This document shows, piece after piece, positions 9,843 through 18,067 of a stretch of DNA of 64,000 nucleotides (position 1 is its first letter; the number at the start of each line of letters is the position of its first letter). Position numbers and translations under genes: made by a program. The notes below the pieces were generated by a model. That model had not been told where the DNA came from, searched no databases, and worked only from the letters and a program-made list of their open reading frames with translations. Location of the stretch: contig NZ_KN150731.1 of the NCBI RefSeq assembly GCF_000754805.1, forward strand, positions 3,831,886-3,895,885. The letters are read 5' to 3'. This stretch comes from Yersinia frederiksenii ATCC 33641. Lineage in GTDB: Bacteria > Pseudomonadota > Gammaproteobacteria > Enterobacterales > Enterobacteriaceae.

Positions 9843-10091
9843 ATGGAAAAGTATCAACACGTTTATGACACCGTATGTGAAATGTTATGTGACGCCAAAG
9901 ATTTGGAAATGTCGGCGCTGTCACCTGAAATGCCTCTGCATCAGTTAAAACTCGACAGTCTGGATTATGTTGAATTGATGGTGCTGGCAAAACGCGAATT
10001 CGGTGCCACGCTGAATGCCGAAATGTTTATGGAAAGCCCGGACATGACTTTAGGCGAGCTTTGTCAGAAGCTGGCTGAGCAGAAGAAGTAA
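9843..10091 (+). CDS. Acyl carrier protein
   Basis: An 82-residue acidic protein with the phosphopantetheine attachment motif LDSLDYVE (Ser39). It tethers the growing acyl chain for the adjacent ketosynthase, ketoreductase and dehydratase and should present it to the acyltransferase at the operon start. The ATG at 9843 is preceded by AGAAAGGATAAAACC, a good ribosome-binding site; the longer in-frame extension upstream is not needed. No phosphopantetheinyl transferase gene is visible in the window, so a housekeeping enzyme must activate it. Confidence 0.92.
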   Translation: MEKYQHVYDTVCEMLCDAKDLEMSALSPEMPLHQLKLDSLDYVELMVLAKREFGATLNAEMFMESPDMTLGELCQKLAEQKK

Positions 10092-10095
10092 TACT

Positions 10096-10830
10096 ATGAG
10101 CAGGCAATGGGTGTTAATTACTGGCGGCAGCCGTGGCATTGGCCGGGCATTGGTTGAAGAGCTGGCCAAAGAGTGGGATGTTGTTTTTACCTGGCGTCAT
10201 GGTGAACAGCAAAGTCACGATGTCATCGAAAGTTGTGAAGGATTACCCGGTCGGGTGACTCGCTATCGTTGTGACGGCAGCAATGAAGCTGATGTTGATA
10301 CATTGGCCCCACAATTATTAGAAAAGTATGGTCCGCCCGGTGCGGTTATCCATAATGCTGGCATTACTGGCGATAGCTTACATATTCAGCAAAATGGTGA
10401 TAACTGGCGTAATGTCATGGATACCAATTTGAATGCTATTTTCTACTGGAATAAGCACCTCTTGCCGTCAATGATGATGCAGGGCGAGGGGGCTGTGTTG
10501 CTGATGTCTTCGGTTACCGCCATCAAAGGCAATATCGGACAGAGTGCTTATGGGGCCAGTAAAGCGGCAATGATTGGTCTTGGTCGCTCTCTGGCTCTTG
10601 AGATGGGCCGCTTTGGTATTCGGGTAAATTGCTTGCTACCGGGAATAATTGACAGTGATATGACGCGTAATATGCCTGCTGATGCCTTAAAAGGATTACG
10701 TAAGCAGATCCCATTACGTCGTTTAGGTGATGCGCAAGAAGTCGCTCGTGTCAGTGCCTTTATGATAGGTAATGATAGCCGTTATATGACCGGGCAGGCA
10801 TTAGTGCTGGATGGCGGATTAACGGCTTAA
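10096..10830 (+). CDS. 3-oxoacyl-ACP reductase (FabG-like SDR)
   Basis: A 244-residue short-chain dehydrogenase. It shows the NADP-binding TGGSRGIGRA at residues 8-17, the NAGITG motif, catalytic Ser in LMSSVTA, the YGASK active site (Tyr-x-x-x-Lys, about residue 152), and the C-terminal MTGQALVLDGG. It should reduce the 3-ketoacyl-ACP made by the operon's ketosynthase. It starts five bases after the ACP stop and closes the operon. No enoyl reductase gene follows, so the chain may leave as a hydroxy or unsaturated acyl group. Confidence 0.92.
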   Translation: MSRQWVLITGGSRGIGRALVEELAKEWDVVFTWRHGEQQSHDVIESCEGLPGRVTRYRCDGSNEADVDTLAPQLLEKYGPPGAVIHNAGITGDSLHIQQNGDNWRNVMDTNLNAIFYWNKHLLPSMMMQGEGAVLLMSSVTAIKGNIGQSAYGASKAAMIGLGRSLALEMGRFGIRVNCLLPGIIDSDMTRNMPADALKGLRKQIPLRRLGDAQEVARVSAFMIGNDSRYMTGQALVLDGGLTA

Positions 10831-10965
10831 ACCCAAATTACTTGAAGCTACAGGGGGGTTAGCTACTCTCGCTCACCCGAATCACTTACTTGAGTTAGCT
10901 CATCGAGATGAACTCGCTTGCTGTCTACCTGTAGCTTCAATGATTTTAAGATGAAAATAATGGGT
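10831..10965. repeat. ERIC-type palindromic repeat, copy 1
   Basis: The perfect 13-base ends TTGAAGCTACAGG (10842-10854) and CCTGTAGCTTCAA (10928-10940) enclose a core matching the enterobacterial repetitive intergenic consensus: a GCTCACCCGAATCACTTACT segment and a later AACTCGCTTGC segment. Flanks ACCCAAAT and TAATGGGT extend the inverted repeat. It separates the acyl/export operon from the convergent pheC-like gene and could fold into a hairpin in either transcript. Confidence 0.85.
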
Positions 10966-10978
10966 AATTAATGGCCGC

Positions 10979-11743
10979 TTATTCGGAAATATTCCACTTG
11001 TGGGCTAAGGTGGATTTTGTCTCTCCACTCAGCCATTGGTTAACTTCGCTAAGAAGTGGCTGATTATCTTTGGCCATCATATACACTTTGTAGCTGCCAG
11101 TGCCGGGTAATATTTCCGGTGTTGCGACACAAAATACCCCCGGTTCTTTGCTCTGGTAATAATCCCCTTCGATTAAATCAGTAAACATAATATCGGCACT
11201 TTTATCTCGGACGCCCTGCAAATTGGCGACATTATCTTTGGTGCGGATGATTTGTGCTTGCTTGATATTTGCATCGACAAAAGATTGATTAGTGCCACCC
11301 GGATTCACAATCACTTTCACCGTTTCTTTATCGATGGCCTCGAGTGTAGGGAATTTTTTAGCTTGCTGGCAGTTGGCTAATGCAATTTTACCGTTTTTAA
11401 CAACCGGGCTGGATAGTGCGAATTGTGCAGCACGGCCAGGTGTTTCTGTGACTCCGCCCATCGCAATATCAAATTTGTCTGCCGCTAAATCTTCAGACAG
11501 TGTTGGCCAACTACTCGGCACAAAATTAATTTTAAGTTTTAGACTTTCACCCAGCGATTTTGCCATATCAATATCGTAACCCACTAATTGCCCCTGCTTA
11601 TCGTGAAATGCCAGAGGTGCATAGTCACCGGGGACACCAATCCGTAATTCCCCGCTCTGTTTTATTTCCTGCCAGCTTTTTGCCAATACTTGTTGGCTGC
11701 CGAGTAATGCCACGATCATTATGCCCAGAGATAATTTCTTCAT
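10979..11743 (-). CDS. Periplasmic PheC-like protein (cyclohexadienyl dehydratase / solute-binding fold)
   Basis: A 254-residue secreted protein with signal peptide MKKLSLGIMIVALLGSQQVLA. The sequence follows periplasmic cyclohexadienyl dehydratase: GELRIGVPGDYAPLAF, LVGYDIDMA, IAMGGVTETPGR, KVIVNPGGTNQSF and MFTDLIEGD, the last holding the Glu equivalent to the PheC catalytic acid. PheC turns prephenate or arogenate into phenylpyruvate or phenylalanine; the fold is that of an amino-acid-binding protein. No permease or ATPase gene is adjacent, which favours an enzyme over an ABC-transporter subunit. SD is CAGGA, seven bases before the ATG. Confidence 0.7.
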   Translation of the reverse strand: MKKLSLGIMIVALLGSQQVLAKSWQEIKQSGELRIGVPGDYAPLAFHDKQGQLVGYDIDMAKSLGESLKLKINFVPSSWPTLSEDLAADKFDIAMGGVTETPGRAAQFALSSPVVKNGKIALANCQQAKKFPTLEAIDKETVKVIVNPGGTNQSFVDANIKQAQIIRTKDNVANLQGVRDKSADIMFTDLIEGDYYQSKEPGVFCVATPEILPGTGSYKVYMMAKDNQPLLSEVNQWLSGETKSTLAHKWNISE

Positions 11744-11846
11744 TTTTATTCCTGTTATTTTTATAAAAGTCAGAATGAGAATAACGTGTTGTCTTATTTT
11801 TAATCAATGATTTTATTGGGGAATGTTGTGGGAAAGTAGCCGAAAG

Positions 11847-11882
11847 CAAAAATGGCCTCCCGTATTGCTACGAGAAGCCATT
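11847..11882 (-). terminator. Intrinsic terminator of the autotransporter gene
   Basis: A 14-pair stem (11851-11864 with 11869-11882, two G-U wobbles) with loop TTGC is followed on the minus strand by a T run. It begins 14 bases past the autotransporter stop. Confidence 0.85.
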
Positions 11883-11895
11883 TATAAAACACTAC

Positions 11896-14271
11896 TTAAA
11901 AGTTAATCCGAAAACCGATGTTAGCCATGATGGGTGACTCAACATGTGTGCCTTTACGATAATTCGCTTCAGCATAAAGCGTCGTTTGCTTTGTCAGATT
12001 AACATCTACACCCAGCCCATATTTTGCGGTATTGCCAGAGAAATCATTATTAAAGTCATTTACCTGGTTGATGGTCACGGTATTTGACTTAATAAACTCT
12101 CTTTCCATCGCGACTTTAGCGTAAGGGCGAACAATAGCACCATTCTTCAGGTCGAATTTTGTCCCAAGATGGGTTCCTAACTCGCCTTTTGCTGAACGGT
12201 TACTATCAATTTTGGCTTTCATACCATTGTTCAGTGCAATATCTTTATCTTGTGCCGTGAAATAACTGGTACGAACATAAGGCTCAACAAACCAATTATC
12301 GGACAGTTTGTAATGGTAGCCAGCTTCCAGCGAACCACCTAATGCATTCTGGTCGTAATTACTTTGTACAGAACCTACGTTTGTCATATTGGCATTCAGT
12401 GAGTTCTTAAAATGGTTAGCTTTGAGAACTGCATCAATATAATAGCCACTGTTATCGAAATAACTGCCGTACGCGCCCAAGCTATAACTGTCAATTGTAC
12501 TGTTACCACCACGAGCATGCTTCAAGCGGTTATTGCTGTAAGAGGTAAAGCCCCCTAATACTAATTGTCCTGAAGAGAGGCCAAATACTTTATCAGCACC
12601 TATTTCAAAACCATCCTGCTGTAAACGATAAGCAGCATCATGGGCTGCACTGAATCGAGTATTGTTGGTCAAATAGCGGCCCCAAACACTGGCATTGTCG
12701 CCTTTACTATTATTTAAATCGCCTTTACGTGATCTCAGATTCTGCAATTCGCCATCAAAAATAAACTGGCTGGCCGAGGCCATACTTAATACGGCGTCAG
12801 TTGATGGAGTGGTTTTCTGGTTAGCTTCAGGCTCTACCGGTGCTGGTCCAGGCTCCACGGTGCCAGGTTCTTCTGGTTCAAGTCCTGCATCCAGTGTGCT
12901 ACCTAAATACCACAGATTTCCCCCGGCTCTGGCCGAGTTGTCCCACTTTTGCAAGCCATAAACATATGTGCCGCCATCGATTTCAGTGATGTTAGCTCCA
13001 GTAAAGGAGGCTAGTGTGAAATGAGCATTACCACTGAGATCGTGGATAAGGTCTAAAGTTGTTTCACCTGGTGCAGTTATTTCAACACCAGAATCATTCA
13101 CCATCACTTTGTGTGACCCGCTGCCATTAGCGATGGTCACGAAGTTACCTTTACCTTCAGCAATTGAGGTGTTGAATAAGAAAGAACCTGAACCAGAAAG
13201 TGTGCCGATATTTAGTGAGGTATAATTGCTACCGGTGCCTGCCAGAAATGAAACTTGACCGCTATTTAACATTAAGTTATCAACGGTAGCAGAAGCATTA
13301 TTCGCTGCATTATATCGCACTCTTAAATGGGTATCGTCACCATTAAGAACGATATTCTGAGCATAAGCACCGTTAGTTTCATCGGTATCTAGATAGACTG
13401 ATGCTGTGTTATTGACTTCGGTCAGTCCGGTTAATTTCGCTCCAGCACGCACCCAAGAATAAGCACGATCAAATAAGCTTGTATTGTGCGACTCACCACC
13501 AGTATAGATATTTTGGTAAGACGAACCGTTAAATGTTGCGTCGCTGGAAAGCCCGGTAGCATCAATACGCTGGGAGGCCGTATCAGCGAATGTAGCATTA
13601 ACACTATGGCCATTAGCGGCAACAACCTGTCGGCTGGAATCAACAAATTCCGAGTCGTAAGATGTGGCTTTAGTATCCCAGTTTTTCGACTCGTTCTTGA
13701 TACCCCAAAGCATTTCATAGGAGGTATCTTGATAGTGGCTATTGGAGATATAGGGGTTGAATTGAACACTGCCATCTTCTGCCGTTTCAGTGTAAACATT
13801 CCCGCTCATAGCAAATTGGGTTGAGACAACTACGGCGGAATTACCTTTCGCAATAGTCTGGTCGGCTGAGGTCATTACCCACATCAGACTATTATTTAGT
13901 GTGGTATTTTCTGCCCGACCTTCATAGGTAGGACCACCCTGATAGTGAGTACCAGTGATTGTGAAACGACTATTATTAACTTCAGTATAACGAATAGTGC
14001 CGAGGGCAACGGCTGCGCCGAAATAGTTGTGAGGTTGATATAATTCATATCCATCACCATTAAAAATAAAGTGATGATCTTCAGTACCTGCCGTTACACC
14101 ATCGCCTAGTGAAATACTGTGAAATTCACCTGCACCAAATTTAGATTGTTCGCAAATATCGGAGACGGTATAACCCACACAAGGTGCCGCATTAGCACTC
14201 ATTGAGGTCGCTGTATAAATAATGGAAGAAATAGCGATACTTAGGTAGGTTCTTTTTATATGAATATTCAT
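11896..14271 (-). CDS. Autotransporter (type Va) with AIDA-like passenger
   Basis: A 791-residue secreted surface protein. A cleavable signal ends in SMSANA near residue 28. The passenger shows degenerate repeats of the kind seen in AIDA-I/Ag43 (for example VVAANGHSVNATFADTASQ and DATGLSSDATFNG), expected to fold as a beta-helix. Only two Cys residues occur, both at the mature N-terminus. A Pro/Glu-rich linker (EPEEPGTVEPGPAPVEPE, near 465-482) precedes the roughly 270-residue beta-barrel ending in IGFRINF, with the terminal Phe needed for Bam assembly. Likely roles are adhesion or aggregation; the ligand is unknown. No protease triad was noticed. Confidence 0.9.
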   Translation of the reverse strand: MNIHIKRTYLSIAISSIIYTATSMSANAAPCVGYTVSDICEQSKFGAGEFHSISLGDGVTAGTEDHHFIFNGDGYELYQPHNYFGAAVALGTIRYTEVNNSRFTITGTHYQGGPTYEGRAENTTLNNSLMWVMTSADQTIAKGNSAVVVSTQFAMSGNVYTETAEDGSVQFNPYISNSHYQDTSYEMLWGIKNESKNWDTKATSYDSEFVDSSRQVVAANGHSVNATFADTASQRIDATGLSSDATFNGSSYQNIYTGGESHNTSLFDRAYSWVRAGAKLTGLTEVNNTASVYLDTDETNGAYAQNIVLNGDDTHLRVRYNAANNASATVDNLMLNSGQVSFLAGTGSNYTSLNIGTLSGSGSFLFNTSIAEGKGNFVTIANGSGSHKVMVNDSGVEITAPGETTLDLIHDLSGNAHFTLASFTGANITEIDGGTYVYGLQKWDNSARAGGNLWYLGSTLDAGLEPEEPGTVEPGPAPVEPEANQKTTPSTDAVLSMASASQFIFDGELQNLRSRKGDLNNSKGDNASVWGRYLTNNTRFSAAHDAAYRLQQDGFEIGADKVFGLSSGQLVLGGFTSYSNNRLKHARGGNSTIDSYSLGAYGSYFDNSGYYIDAVLKANHFKNSLNANMTNVGSVQSNYDQNALGGSLEAGYHYKLSDNWFVEPYVRTSYFTAQDKDIALNNGMKAKIDSNRSAKGELGTHLGTKFDLKNGAIVRPYAKVAMEREFIKSNTVTINQVNDFNNDFSGNTAKYGLGVDVNLTKQTTLYAEANYRKGTHVESPIMANIGFRINF

Positions 14272-14609
14272 TGAGGTAAAATTCCTGGTTAATTTATATA
14301 AAATTATTGGTGTCTAAATGTTCTCCACTGAAACGTTATTAATAAGGTTAGTGCTATTGGATGTAATTAATGGGTATAATTACAAATGTAATTACGCCAT
14401 ATTAATTATTAACTCAATTTAATGAATATTTGAGTTCTAAATCAGTGGGAGGATGGTAACAAAGGAATGAGTTATGGTGTATGGGAACAGATACCCATCT
14501 ATGTAGGAAAAATCCCAGGCTCTACCGATAATGATCGAGGTCAATAAATGGGATTAACCTTCAAGCAAGATAATCATGTTTAAATACTATTTGGTTTATT
14601 CTTTTATCA
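14272..14609. other. AT-rich intergenic region upstream of the autotransporter
   Basis: About 340 bases without a gene. It must carry the autotransporter promoter (minus strand). I found no clear -10/-35 pair, operator or small ORF that I could defend. Confidence 0.4.
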
Positions 14610-14643
14610 ATAGAATATCCGCAGATAAACGACTCTGCGGATA
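14610..14643 (-). terminator. Hairpin after the peroxidase gene
   Basis: A perfect 10-base stem TATCCGCAGA/TCTGCGGATA (14616-14625 with 14634-14643) lies 16 bases past the stop on the minus strand. The trailing T tract is weak (TTCTATT). Confidence 0.6.
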
Positions 14644-14659
14644 CTTTTGATATTAATAC

Positions 14660-16084
14660 TTATTCTTGATAAGGCGTATATTCCCCGGTCAGACTTTCGA
14701 GGAACGCAACGATATCGAGAACATCCTGTGGTGGCAGGTTAGTGCCGACCTGATATTTCAACATCATCTCGACCGCTTGAATCAGATCTTCGGCTTGAGC
14801 ATCGTGGAAATAAGGGGCTGTCAGCGCAATGTTACGCAGACCCGGTGTTTTAAAGCGATGCATATCACGGGGGGCTTGAGTAACATTAAAACGGCCATGG
14901 TCATCAGCCGTCAGCTCTTTTGGTCGATCGGCAAAGTAATTGGCTTTTAATCCCATTAGATCATAAGACTGTCCGCCAAGATTCTTACCAACGTGGCAGG
15001 TATCGCATTTATTTTTTTGGAATAACACTAAGCCATTTTTCTGACTGGTCGTTAAGGCATTAACATCCCCTTTCAAATAGCGATCAAAAGGACTATTGGG
15101 TGTGGTTAGGGTTTTCTCAAATTCAGCAATGGCATCAGTAATGGTTTGTTCGGAATAACCTTGCGGATAAACCTGAACAAATTCTTGAGTTAACTGTGTA
15201 TCTTGTTGCAGTTTATTAATGATGTCATCCCATGAAGCTGAGGCCATTTCCACCGGATTAAGCGGTGGCCCGCCAGCTTGCTGTTGTAAATCAACGGCAC
15301 GGCCATCCCAGAATTGATTAACATTAAATACGGCATTGAAGACGGTTGGGGCATTAATTCCGCCTTTCTGACCGTCAACCCCAGTTGAGGTAGCCAGATT
15401 ATCGACCCCGCCTTTTGTCAGCAGATGACAACTTGCGCAGGAGATGGTGTTATCACTGGATAGTCTCGGGTCGTGGAAGAGACGTGCACCTAGCGCGACT
15501 TTTTTACCGTCTACTGGCAGGGCATCCGGCAGAGGCTGCAATGTCAGGTGCTTCATGTCACTGCTGCTGTTTGAAGGGAAATGCTCTGCCCGGTGTGATT
15601 TTACCCAATCCAGGATTTGGTTACGTTCCTCGGCATTGATACCAGAAGACCAATGTAAAACTTCAAAACGTTGTGGTGGCATTTGTTCGCGGGCAATAGC
15701 CGATTCAATTTTAGCTAAATCAGCCTCCGGTAAGGCGCTATTTTCTTTAATAGCCAATAAGGTGGGTTCCAATGAAAAATATTGGCTGCCTTGTTGAATA
15801 TCGTAATCCATTAATTGTTTCACGCCTGGAATAACAGCATAAAACGGCAGGGATGCACTGCTGGTATGGCAATAATCGCAGCCCTTTTGATAAAACAAAT
15901 TACTGACTTGTTGATTGGTTAGTGTGGTATTGCCCGCAGAGGGAATTGCATCGTTGGTTATGATTTCTTCCTCGCTGATTAATGCCTTACTGCGTGCGTT
16001 ATCCGCCATGTAGATATAGCCAGCCATACCCAGATAACCTGCAACTATTAATATACCTCCGCCAATTAACCATTTTCTTATCAC
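14660..16084 (-). CDS. yhjA: Tri-haem cytochrome c peroxidase (YhjA/Ccp-type quinol peroxidase)
   Basis: A 474-residue membrane-anchored periplasmic peroxidase that reduces H2O2 with electrons from the quinol pool or c-type donors. One N-terminal membrane anchor (residues 5-27) is followed by three haem-c motifs: CDYCH (69-73), CASCH (216-220) and CDTCH (360-364). The extra N-terminal haem separates YhjA from classical di-haem CcpA. FWDGRA, LNPVEMA and PGLRNIALTAPYFHDA match E. coli YhjA from memory. I chose GTG at 16084 because AAAGGAG lies seven bases upstream; the 29-residue upstream extension has no such site. Its promoter shows FNR and OxyR motifs, as known for the E. coli gene. Confidence 0.93.
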   Translation of the reverse strand: MIRKWLIGGGILIVAGYLGMAGYIYMADNARSKALISEEEIITNDAIPSAGNTTLTNQQVSNLFYQKGCDYCHTSSASLPFYAVIPGVKQLMDYDIQQGSQYFSLEPTLLAIKENSALPEADLAKIESAIAREQMPPQRFEVLHWSSGINAEERNQILDWVKSHRAEHFPSNSSSDMKHLTLQPLPDALPVDGKKVALGARLFHDPRLSSDNTISCASCHLLTKGGVDNLATSTGVDGQKGGINAPTVFNAVFNVNQFWDGRAVDLQQQAGGPPLNPVEMASASWDDIINKLQQDTQLTQEFVQVYPQGYSEQTITDAIAEFEKTLTTPNSPFDRYLKGDVNALTTSQKNGLVLFQKNKCDTCHVGKNLGGQSYDLMGLKANYFADRPKELTADDHGRFNVTQAPRDMHRFKTPGLRNIALTAPYFHDAQAEDLIQAVEMMLKYQVGTNLPPQDVLDIVAFLESLTGEYTPYQE

Positions 16085-16224
16085 AGCAGCACTCCTTTGT
16101 TGTGTGGAAAGTGATAAGTCACTTTCACATTTATCCCCTTCGTATTTGAAGCCGACAACCTGCAACGCCAATTACGTTGGGTATAGGGTTTTTATCCTGT
16201 TAATAACCTTATTTATTGAATGGG

Positions 16225-16266
16225 ATTATCTCTGGGCTGTGTTAACTGATGGTTGACCTTTATCAA
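16225..16266 (-). promoter_or_regulatory. FNR class II promoter of yhjA
   Basis: TTGACCTTTATCAA (16253-16266) matches the FNR box TTGAT-N4-ATCAA at 9 of 10 fixed positions. On the minus strand GATAAT (16225-16230) lies 22 bases downstream, which puts the FNR centre exactly at -41.5 with a start near 16218. That is the standard activated class II layout and gives a 5' leader of about 130 bases. Confidence 0.8.
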
Positions 16267-16274
16267 GCTAGTAG

Positions 16275-16311
16275 GGCAGCTTTGCCTATCGTTGAGATAG
16301 CCTTTGTCTAT
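16275..16311. promoter_or_regulatory. OxyR-type binding site upstream of yhjA
   Basis: The OxyR motif is ATAG-N7-CTAT-N7-ATAG-N7-CTAT. Here three tetrads are perfect and correctly spaced: CTAT 16286-16289, ATAG 16297-16300, CTAT 16308-16311. Only the outermost tetrad (16275-16278, GGCA) is lost. It lies just upstream of the FNR box. Confidence 0.65.
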
Positions 16312-16418
16312 TAACTGCAGAAAAACGTAGTGGCTGATAAGCATTGGGGTCAATAGAGTTTATGACCGACACCATCTCAGCTAATTTTGTGATGTCTGAC
16401 ACTTTCCCCCTATTTCAT

Positions 16419-16434
16419 CGTGATGTGGCTCACA
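16419..16434. promoter_or_regulatory. Candidate CRP site
   Basis: CGTGA-TGTGGC-TCACA matches TGTGA-N6-TCACA at 9 of 10 positions. It lies about 285 bases before the enolase-superfamily gene and could serve that catabolic operon or the divergent yhjA. The rest of 16312-16714 shows no convincing gene. Confidence 0.5.
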
Positions 16435-16714
16435 ACAATTTATGCATTTGCCCAAAAAACCCTGCCTTTATTGTCTTTTTTGCAGCCAATTTCCTAATGA
16501 CTAATCGACAGTTATCTTCAATACTGGTCAAGTGAAATGCAATTCCACTTTAAAAGATCCGTCGTTTTAATATTTTGCATGAGTAAATCATCATTAAAAA
16601 TAAGGGATTAACGATTTGAGCTCACAGGGATAGCGGCCATTTAGTCAGGAGATATCAGCGAGGCAATCACTGTTCCGACTGAAAACAAAATGAACTCTAA
16701 AGGCAGGTAATCAG

Positions 16715-17866
16715 GTGAAAATAATATCCGTAGACGTAACTGTATTTTCTTATCCAACCCGGCGTGTTTCTGATAGCGCAGGGCATTCGCACCCCGGTGA
16801 GGAATCACTGGCAAAAATGGCCATGCTGACTTTGACCACTGACGAGGGTGACTGTGGTTATGCATTTGCACCACCGGAAGTGATTCGTCCACACATCATC
16901 AACAGCTTCTTTAAGAAAGTCTTGATAGGACAAAACCCATTTGACCGTGAGCGGCTGTGGAATGATTTGGTCCATTGGCAGCGCGGCAGTGCCAATCAGT
17001 TAACTGATCGGGCGCTGGCTATCGCTGAGCAGGCTATTTGGGATCTGCTGGGGCGTAAACTGGGTCAGCCAGTCTATAAATTGCTGGGAGGTTATCGCGA
17101 CAAAGTGTTGGCCTACGGCAGCACCATGTGCGGTGATGAGTTAGCCGGTGGGCTCTCCACCCCAGATGAGTATGCGCGTTTTGCCGAACAACTGGTGGCC
17201 AGAGGATATAAGGGCATTAAATTGCATACCTGGATGCCGCCGGTCTCCTTTGCGCCCAGTCCACAAATGGATGTCCGAGCCTGTGCTGCGGTACGTGAAG
17301 CCGTCGGCCCCGATATTGCTTTGATGCTGGATGGTTACCATTGGTACAGCCGCAGTGATGCACTCTATATTGGCCGCGAACTGCAAAAACTGAATTTCAG
17401 TTGGTTTGAAGAGCCGATGGAAGAACAGAGCATGGCCTCTTATTGCTGGCTGCGGGAAAACCTACAGATAGACATCATCGGACCTGAAAGTCTGGCGGGG
17501 AAATACTTCAGCCGTGCTGATTGGGTAAAAGCCGGTGCCTGCGATATTTTACGTGCTGGTGTTCAAGGTGTGGGCGGAATTACGCCTTGCTTGAAAGTGG
17601 CCCATTTAGCGGAGTCCTTCGGGATGGATTGTGAAATCCACGGTAACGGCGCGCCAAATCTGGCGGTGGTCGGTGCTATCCGTAACTGCCGCTGGTATGA
17701 GCGTGGGTTGCTGCATCCATTCCTTGATTACGATGAGCCAGCCGCATACCTCAACAGCATCATCGATCCGATGGACAGTGACGGTTATGTCTCGTTACCG
17801 ACGCGCCCTGGATTAGGCGAGGATATTAACTTCGACTATATCGAAGCCAATACCCTGCATTCTTGA
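16715..17866 (+). CDS. Enolase-superfamily (mandelate racemase/muconate lactonizing) enzyme
   Basis: A 383-residue enzyme of the family that abstracts a proton next to a carboxylate, using Mg2+. Visible features are the substrate-side KGIKLH (Lys-x-His, about 168-173), metal ligands Asp in LMLDGYHWY, Glu in WFEEPMEE and Glu in GPESLAGK, and the catalytic His in EIHGNGAPN (about 313). Lys-x-His plus a late His is the mandelate-racemase/acid-sugar-dehydratase arrangement, not the Lys/Lys of dipeptide epimerases. It starts at GTG 16715 behind GGCAGG. A complete Opp/Dpp-type importer follows, so the transported ligand may be its substrate. Exact reaction unknown. Confidence 0.8.
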   Translation: MKIISVDVTVFSYPTRRVSDSAGHSHPGEESLAKMAMLTLTTDEGDCGYAFAPPEVIRPHIINSFFKKVLIGQNPFDRERLWNDLVHWQRGSANQLTDRALAIAEQAIWDLLGRKLGQPVYKLLGGYRDKVLAYGSTMCGDELAGGLSTPDEYARFAEQLVARGYKGIKLHTWMPPVSFAPSPQMDVRACAAVREAVGPDIALMLDGYHWYSRSDALYIGRELQKLNFSWFEEPMEEQSMASYCWLRENLQIDIIGPESLAGKYFSRADWVKAGACDILRAGVQGVGGITPCLKVAHLAESFGMDCEIHGNGAPNLAVVGAIRNCRWYERGLLHPFLDYDEPAAYLNSIIDPMDSDGYVSLPTRPGLGEDINFDYIEANTLHS

Positions 17867-17977
17867 CGCCACAGGGTTGTTAGCCACGCGTACTCACCCG
17901 AATCACTAATTTGTCGTTGTTATTACATAAATAAGCTTATCGGGATGCGTTTGCTCACAGCCTACCTGCAACGTCAA
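17863..17977. repeat. ERIC-like repeat, copy 2 (diverged)
   Basis: Ends TTGACGCCACAGG (17863-17875) and CCTGCAACGTCAA (17965-17977) form an imperfect inverted repeat around an ERIC-like core containing TACTCACCCGAATCACTAAT. The stop codon of the preceding gene (17864-17866) lies inside the left end of the repeat. It sits in the gap before the transporter operon. Confidence 0.7.
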
Positions 17978-18067
17978 TGACTCAGGGTGATCTTTCGCGG
18001 CTAAAAAATTATTTCGACCTATAAAAACAAGCATTCAGATCTAGCCTTTTCTTACCGGAGATGGTCC

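Noticed and set aside
13486-13824. Plus-strand ORF inside the autotransporter
   Set aside because: Antisense to a clear repeat-containing passenger; no supporting start or motif.
16344-16535. Plus-strand 63-codon ORF in the yhjA upstream region
   Set aside because: No ribosome-binding site, no recognisable motif, and it overlaps a likely CRP site; treated as chance.
16715-17866. Dipeptide epimerase (because a Dpp-type importer follows)
   Set aside because: The active-site pattern is Lys-x-His plus a late His, not the Lys/Lys arrangement of dipeptide epimerases.
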